DNA from: an uncultured Bacilli bacterium
Lineage (GTDB): Bacteria; Bacillota_I; Bacilli_A; RF39; UBA660
Length of the DNA: 8,151 bases
Direction of reading: 5' to 3'
Assembly: GCA_947594675.1 (NCBI GenBank)
Contig: CANQEF010000051.1
Span: 1-8,151, forward strand
Shown here in pieces: positions 5,930 through 8,151 of the stretch. The notes under the pieces were generated by a model. It was not told the DNA's origin. It searched no databases and saw nothing but the letters and a program-made list of their open reading frames with translations. The first letter of the stretch is position 1, and every line of letters begins with the position of its first letter. Made by a program: the position numbers and the translations under genes.

Positions 5930-7237
5930 ATGTTTGAAACTTTGGGAGATAGATTACAAAATGCTATACATAAAATAAAAGGATATGGGAAGATTACAGA
6001 AGAAAATATTTCTGATATGATGAGGGAAATAAGATTAGCTTTGTTAGAGGCTGATGTAAATTATCAAGTTGTTAAAGAATTTACAAGTAATGTTAAAGAA
6101 AAAGCATTAGGAGAAGAAGTAGCTAGTAGTATAAATCCTGGTGATTTATTTGTAAAAATTGTAAAAGATGAGCTAGTTGCTTTGTTAGGGGGAGAAAATG
6201 CTTATTTAAATATGAATGGAAACCCGGCCATATTAATGCTAGTTGGTCTACAAGGTTCTGGAAAAACAACTACTATTGCAAAACTTGCTAATTTTTTAAG
6301 AAAGAAACATGCTAAAAAACCTTTACTTGTAGCTTGTGATGTTTATAGGCCTGCAGCTATTGATCAATTGAAACAGCTTGGTAAACAATTAAATATTGAA
6401 GTTTATGAAGAAGGAAAGGCAAATCCTGTAGAAATAGCTAATAGGTCAATTGATTATGCTAAGAAAAATAATTTTGATTATGTTTTAATAGATACTGCTG
6501 GTCGTCTTCATATAGATGAAGAATTGATGGATGAGCTTGATAATATTAAAGAGGCTATTAATCCACAGGAAATATTGCTAGTAATTGATGCTATGATGGG
6601 ACAAGATGCTATTAATGTAATTACGGGTTTTAATGATAAGTTGCCTTTAACTGGTGTTGTACTTACAAAATTAGATGGAGATACTCGTGGAGGTGTAGCT
6701 TTATCTGTTAGACATCTTACTAATGTGCCAATAAAATTTATAGGTGTTTCTGAAAAACTTGATGGTTTAGATTCTTTTGATCCTGAAAGAATGGCAGGAA
6801 GAATTTTAGGTATGGGAGATATTGTTTCCTTGGTTGAAAAGGCTACTGAGGCTATTGATGAGAAAGAGGCTGAAAAAACAGCTAAGAGGATGCAACAGGG
6901 AAAATTTGATTTGGAAGATTTTTTGTCAACTTTGAAACAGATGAAAAAATTAGGACCTTTAGAAAATTTGATAAAATTATTACCAGGAGCTAAAAAAATG
7001 GGTTTGTCTGATATTAAGATAGATCCTAAACAAATGGCTCATATTGAGGCAATAGTTTTGTCAATGACTCCTCAAGAGAGAAGAAATCCTAGCATAATTA
7101 AAGCTAGTAGAAAGACAAGAATTGCATCTGGTAGTGGAAGAAGTGTTCAGGAAGTTAATCGTTTGTTACAACAATTTGATCAGATGAAAATGATGATGAA
7201 ACAAGTTACAAATGGTAATATGAAATTACCTTTCTAA
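5930..7237 (+). CDS. ffh: Signal recognition particle protein Ffh (SRP54)
   Basis: Ffh binds signal sequences emerging from the ribosome together with SRP RNA and docks with FtsY through paired GTPase domains. The 435 residues from ATG 5930 begin MFETLGDRLQNAIHKIKG, aligning with the normal Ffh N-terminus; ATG 5924 would add two residues. The N domain is followed by the G domain: G1 GLQGSGKTTT (106-115), DVYRPAAI (137-144), G3 DTAGR (188-192), G4 TKLD (246-249) and GVSEK (272-276). The M domain starts near residue 300. It carries the conserved GKFDLEDF, the finger region near LGPLENLIKLLPG, and the SRP-RNA-binding motif SGSGRSVQEVNRLLQQF (from 400). It ends in a methionine-rich helix. Length is slightly below the usual 445 or so, with no key motif missing. 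The gene has its own promoters and an unusual start region, and is separated from ftsY-ylxM by the HerA-like gene. No strong terminator is visible after it. Confidence 0.97.
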   Translation: MFETLGDRLQNAIHKIKGYGKITEENISDMMREIRLALLEADVNYQVVKEFTSNVKEKALGEEVASSINPGDLFVKIVKDELVALLGGENAYLNMNGNPAILMLVGLQGSGKTTTIAKLANFLRKKHAKKPLLVACDVYRPAAIDQLKQLGKQLNIEVYEEGKANPVEIANRSIDYAKKNNFDYVLIDTAGRLHIDEELMDELDNIKEAINPQEILLVIDAMMGQDAINVITGFNDKLPLTGVVLTKLDGDTRGGVALSVRHLTNVPIKFIGVSEKLDGLDSFDPERMAGRILGMGDIVSLVEKATEAIDEKEAEKTAKRMQQGKFDLEDFLSTLKQMKKLGPLENLIKLLPGAKKMGLSDIKIDPKQMAHIEAIVLSMTPQERRNPSIIKASRKTRIASGSGRSVQEVNRLLQQFDQMKMMMKQVTNGNMKLPF

Positions 7238-7293
7238 GTCTATAAATAATTGAAAATCTATGGGCTTTATTAGTGTCTTAAATAAATTTTAAA

Positions 7294-7302
7294 CATAGTA
7301 TA
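7294..7302 (+). promoter_or_regulatory. Possible sporulation sigma-K-type -10 element
   Basis: CATAGTATA fits the sigma-K -10 pattern CATAnnnTA and lies just before the ribosome binding site AGAGGAGGT (7307-7315) of a CotD-like gene; cotD is a sigma-K target in Bacillus. No matching AC-type -35 is visible at the expected spacing, and in AT-rich DNA this pattern often arises by chance. The leader would be only about 16 nt. Confidence 0.25.
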
Positions 7303-7324
7303 AATTAGAGGAGGTATTTATATT

Positions 7325-7519
7325 ATGTTTGATCAAAGCAATATGACAAATTTTGAGTCTTCTGTTATAGGAAATAATAATGTTGTTGATAATGATATGA
7401 ATGTTGATGTTAATATGAACATGAATTATAATAATGGTGGAATGATGGGTGCCATTAACGAAGGTGTTCAGGAAAGATGTATTCATAGAACTTTTGTACA
7501 TGAAGTACCACATGTGTGA
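7325..7519 (+). CDS. Small CotD-like spore coat protein, apparently truncated
   Basis: A 64-residue frame with a strong ribosome binding site, AGAGGAGGT (7307-7315), 9 nt before ATG 7325. It is thus very likely translated. Residues 1 to about 40 are low-complexity and rich in Asn, Met, Asp and Val. The end, QERCIHRTFVHEVPHV, resembles the start of the conserved core of CotD-like coat proteins. In my recollection that core continues HEVPHVC and then a His/Tyr-rich stretch of the NHH.Y.H.Y type. Here the codon after Val is TGA; the first two bases of a Cys codon (TG) are kept, then the sequence changes. The next gene starts at the same place without its own N-terminus. I infer that the 3' part was lost in a rearrangement near 7518. 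If the family call is right, the organism or its recent ancestor made spores. It could also be an intact unknown small protein. Confidence 0.6.
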   Translation: MFDQSNMTNFESSVIGNNNVVDNDMNVDVNMNMNYNNGGMMGAINEGVQERCIHRTFVHEVPHV

Positions 7520-7872
7520 TAATTTATGATAGACTAAATTTCAATATAGATAAGTACAAACTAAAGTATGGAAATAAAAATCAAACTTCCGAAGAAAAAC
7601 AAAAAGAGTTTGAATCCCTAGGATTAAAAAATGATATTGTTTTAAAATTATTTAATGATGATTTAGAAGGAGAAAAAAATTCAAAAAATTTACTACTTGT
7701 TTTACCTGCAGGTAAGGCAGCACATATTGAATCAGGAATTGCATATGGATTAGGGAAAAAATGTTATGCAATTGGAGAGTATGAAGCAACAGATATACTA
7801 TATAATATTTTTGAAGAAATATTTTTGAATGAAAAACAATTAGAAGAATTTTTGAAAGAATATAATAAATAG
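7516..7872 (+). CDS. Nucleoside 2-deoxyribosyltransferase-like protein, N-terminus missing
   Basis: 118 residues from GTG 7516, overlapping the previous stop by 4 bases (GTGA). Residues 58-82 (LLLVLPAGKAAHIESGIAYGLGKK region, motif from L63) match the conserved second half of nucleoside 2-deoxyribosyltransferase-like proteins. The typical motif there is VLVLPCGRSAHLEAGWAVGAGK; E72 lies at the position of the family's conserved glutamate. Such enzymes cleave or exchange the base of nucleosides or related molecules and share a fold with TIR and SLOG domains. The usual N-terminal strand, of the KIYLASSW type with its substrate-binding residues, is absent. The frame is closed by a TGA at 7501-7503, contains no internal ATG and has no ribosome binding site of its own. 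It may be translated by coupling, but I think it is a 5'-truncated remnant. The C-terminal YNIFEEIF and LEEFLKEY helices look intact. A Fic gene follows 30 bases later. Confidence 0.65.
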   Translation: MIIYDRLNFNIDKYKLKYGNKNQTSEEKQKEFESLGLKNDIVLKLFNDDLEGEKNSKNLLLVLPAGKAAHIESGIAYGLGKKCYAIGEYEATDILYNIFEEIFLNEKQLEEFLKEYNK

Positions 7873-7902
7873 AATAATAAAAGTCAGAAAGTGGGTGAAT
7901 TT

Positions 7903-8151
7903 ATGAATATAAATAAAATAAAAAATGAATTAATTAAACAAAAACAATCTAAATTCAAGGGGAATATATACCATTATTCACAAGTTAATTTTGCTTATAA
8001 TTCAAATAAAATAGAAGGTAGTAGATTAACTAGTGAACAGACTGAGGCAATATTTGACACATCTTCTTTTATTACTAAAAGTGATGATTTAATTAAATTA
8101 GATGATTTAACTGAATCTAAAAATCATTTTAAACTATTTGATTATATGTTA
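7903..8151 (+). CDS. Fic-family protein, N-terminal part (runs off the window)
   Basis: An open frame from ATG 7903 to the last base gives the first 83 residues. The upstream AAAGTGGGTGA (7888-7898) is a fair ribosome binding site. NFAYNSNKIEGSRLTSEQTEAIF (from residue 29) is the typical start of Fic/DOC-family proteins, which transfer AMP or another nucleotide group to target proteins. SNKIEG (34-39) fits the inhibitory-helix motif (S/T)xxxE(G/N), whose Glu blocks the ATP site in self-inhibited Fic proteins. The catalytic HPFxxGNGRxxR motif lies beyond the window, so activity cannot be judged. The short gap from the deoxyribosyltransferase-like gene suggests a shared transcript. The target is unknown; housekeeping, toxin and defence roles are all possible. 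Confidence 0.8.
   Translation, partial: MNINKIKNELIKQKQSKFKGNIYHYSQVNFAYNSNKIEGSRLTSEQTEAIFDTSSFITKSDDLIKLDDLTESKNHFKLFDYML

Noticed and set aside
5898..5980. Small leader peptide from GTG 5898 overlapping the ffh start out of frame
   Set aside because: It has no ribosome binding site of its own, because the GTG lies inside the ffh site. Nothing suggests conservation.
7289..7513. Antisense frame opposite the CotD-like gene
   Set aside because: Its Ile/Asn/His-rich repeats are the reverse of the repetitive sense codons. The sense gene has a far better ribosome binding site.
1..8151. CRISPR array, tRNA/rRNA genes, insertion sequences or att sites
   Set aside because: No regularly spaced repeats, cloverleaf or rRNA signatures, transposase frames or paired terminal repeats were seen. 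The join near 7518 has no recognisable element ends.

Overview
The window is strongly AT-rich and uses the standard bacterial code (TGG for Trp; TAA, TAG and TGA all serve as stops). It carries a Bacillota-type ftsY-ylxM pair with an ffh gene nearby, AGGAGG-type ribosome binding sites and several near-consensus sigma-A promoters. FtsY and YlxM look closest to Bacilli. This fits a low-GC Bacillota or Mollicutes-related bacterium, probably an uncultured one. All recognisable genes are on the + strand.

Layout. Bases 1-155 hold short repeats and a strong sigma-A promoter. Bases 156-1670 encode a ClpB/ClpC-like AAA+ ATPase with a single nucleotide-binding domain and an unfamiliar N-terminal region. 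Bases 1747-2850 (ftsY) and 2873-3166 (ylxM) form an SRP-pathway transcription unit with its own promoter. Bases 3280-5520, again with their own promoter, encode a 746-residue HerA/FtsK-like (DUF87) ATPase with a HAS-barrel-like N-terminus and a long disordered acidic tail. A leader of about 400 bases (5521-5929) holds a probable terminator, two promoters (one with a perfect palindrome centred in its spacer) and a hairpin lying between the Shine-Dalgarno sequence and the start of ffh. Bases 5930-7237 encode Ffh, the SRP GTPase.

The right end looks rearranged. A small CotD-like coat protein gene (7325-7519) stops abruptly at a conserved HEVPHV motif. At the same point begins the C-terminal part of a nucleoside 2-deoxyribosyltransferase-like protein (7516-7872) without its normal N-terminus. 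Both genes appear cut at about base 7518, which suggests a deletion, an insertion edge or an assembly join. A Fic-family protein with an N-terminal inhibitory motif follows and runs off the window (7903-8151).

Working together. FtsY (receptor) and Ffh (signal-recognition GTPase) are the two partner GTPases of co-translational membrane targeting, and YlxM is their usual small companion. The Clp-like ATPase and the HerA-like ATPase share the neighbourhood, but nothing in the sequence links them directly to SRP. The deoxyribosyltransferase-like and Fic genes look like accessory cargo. Candidates for something new are the HerA-like ATPase without a nuclease partner, the single-domain Clp ATPase, the structured ffh start region, and the deoxyribosyltransferase-like/Fic pair. 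No complete new system can be demonstrated from this window alone.
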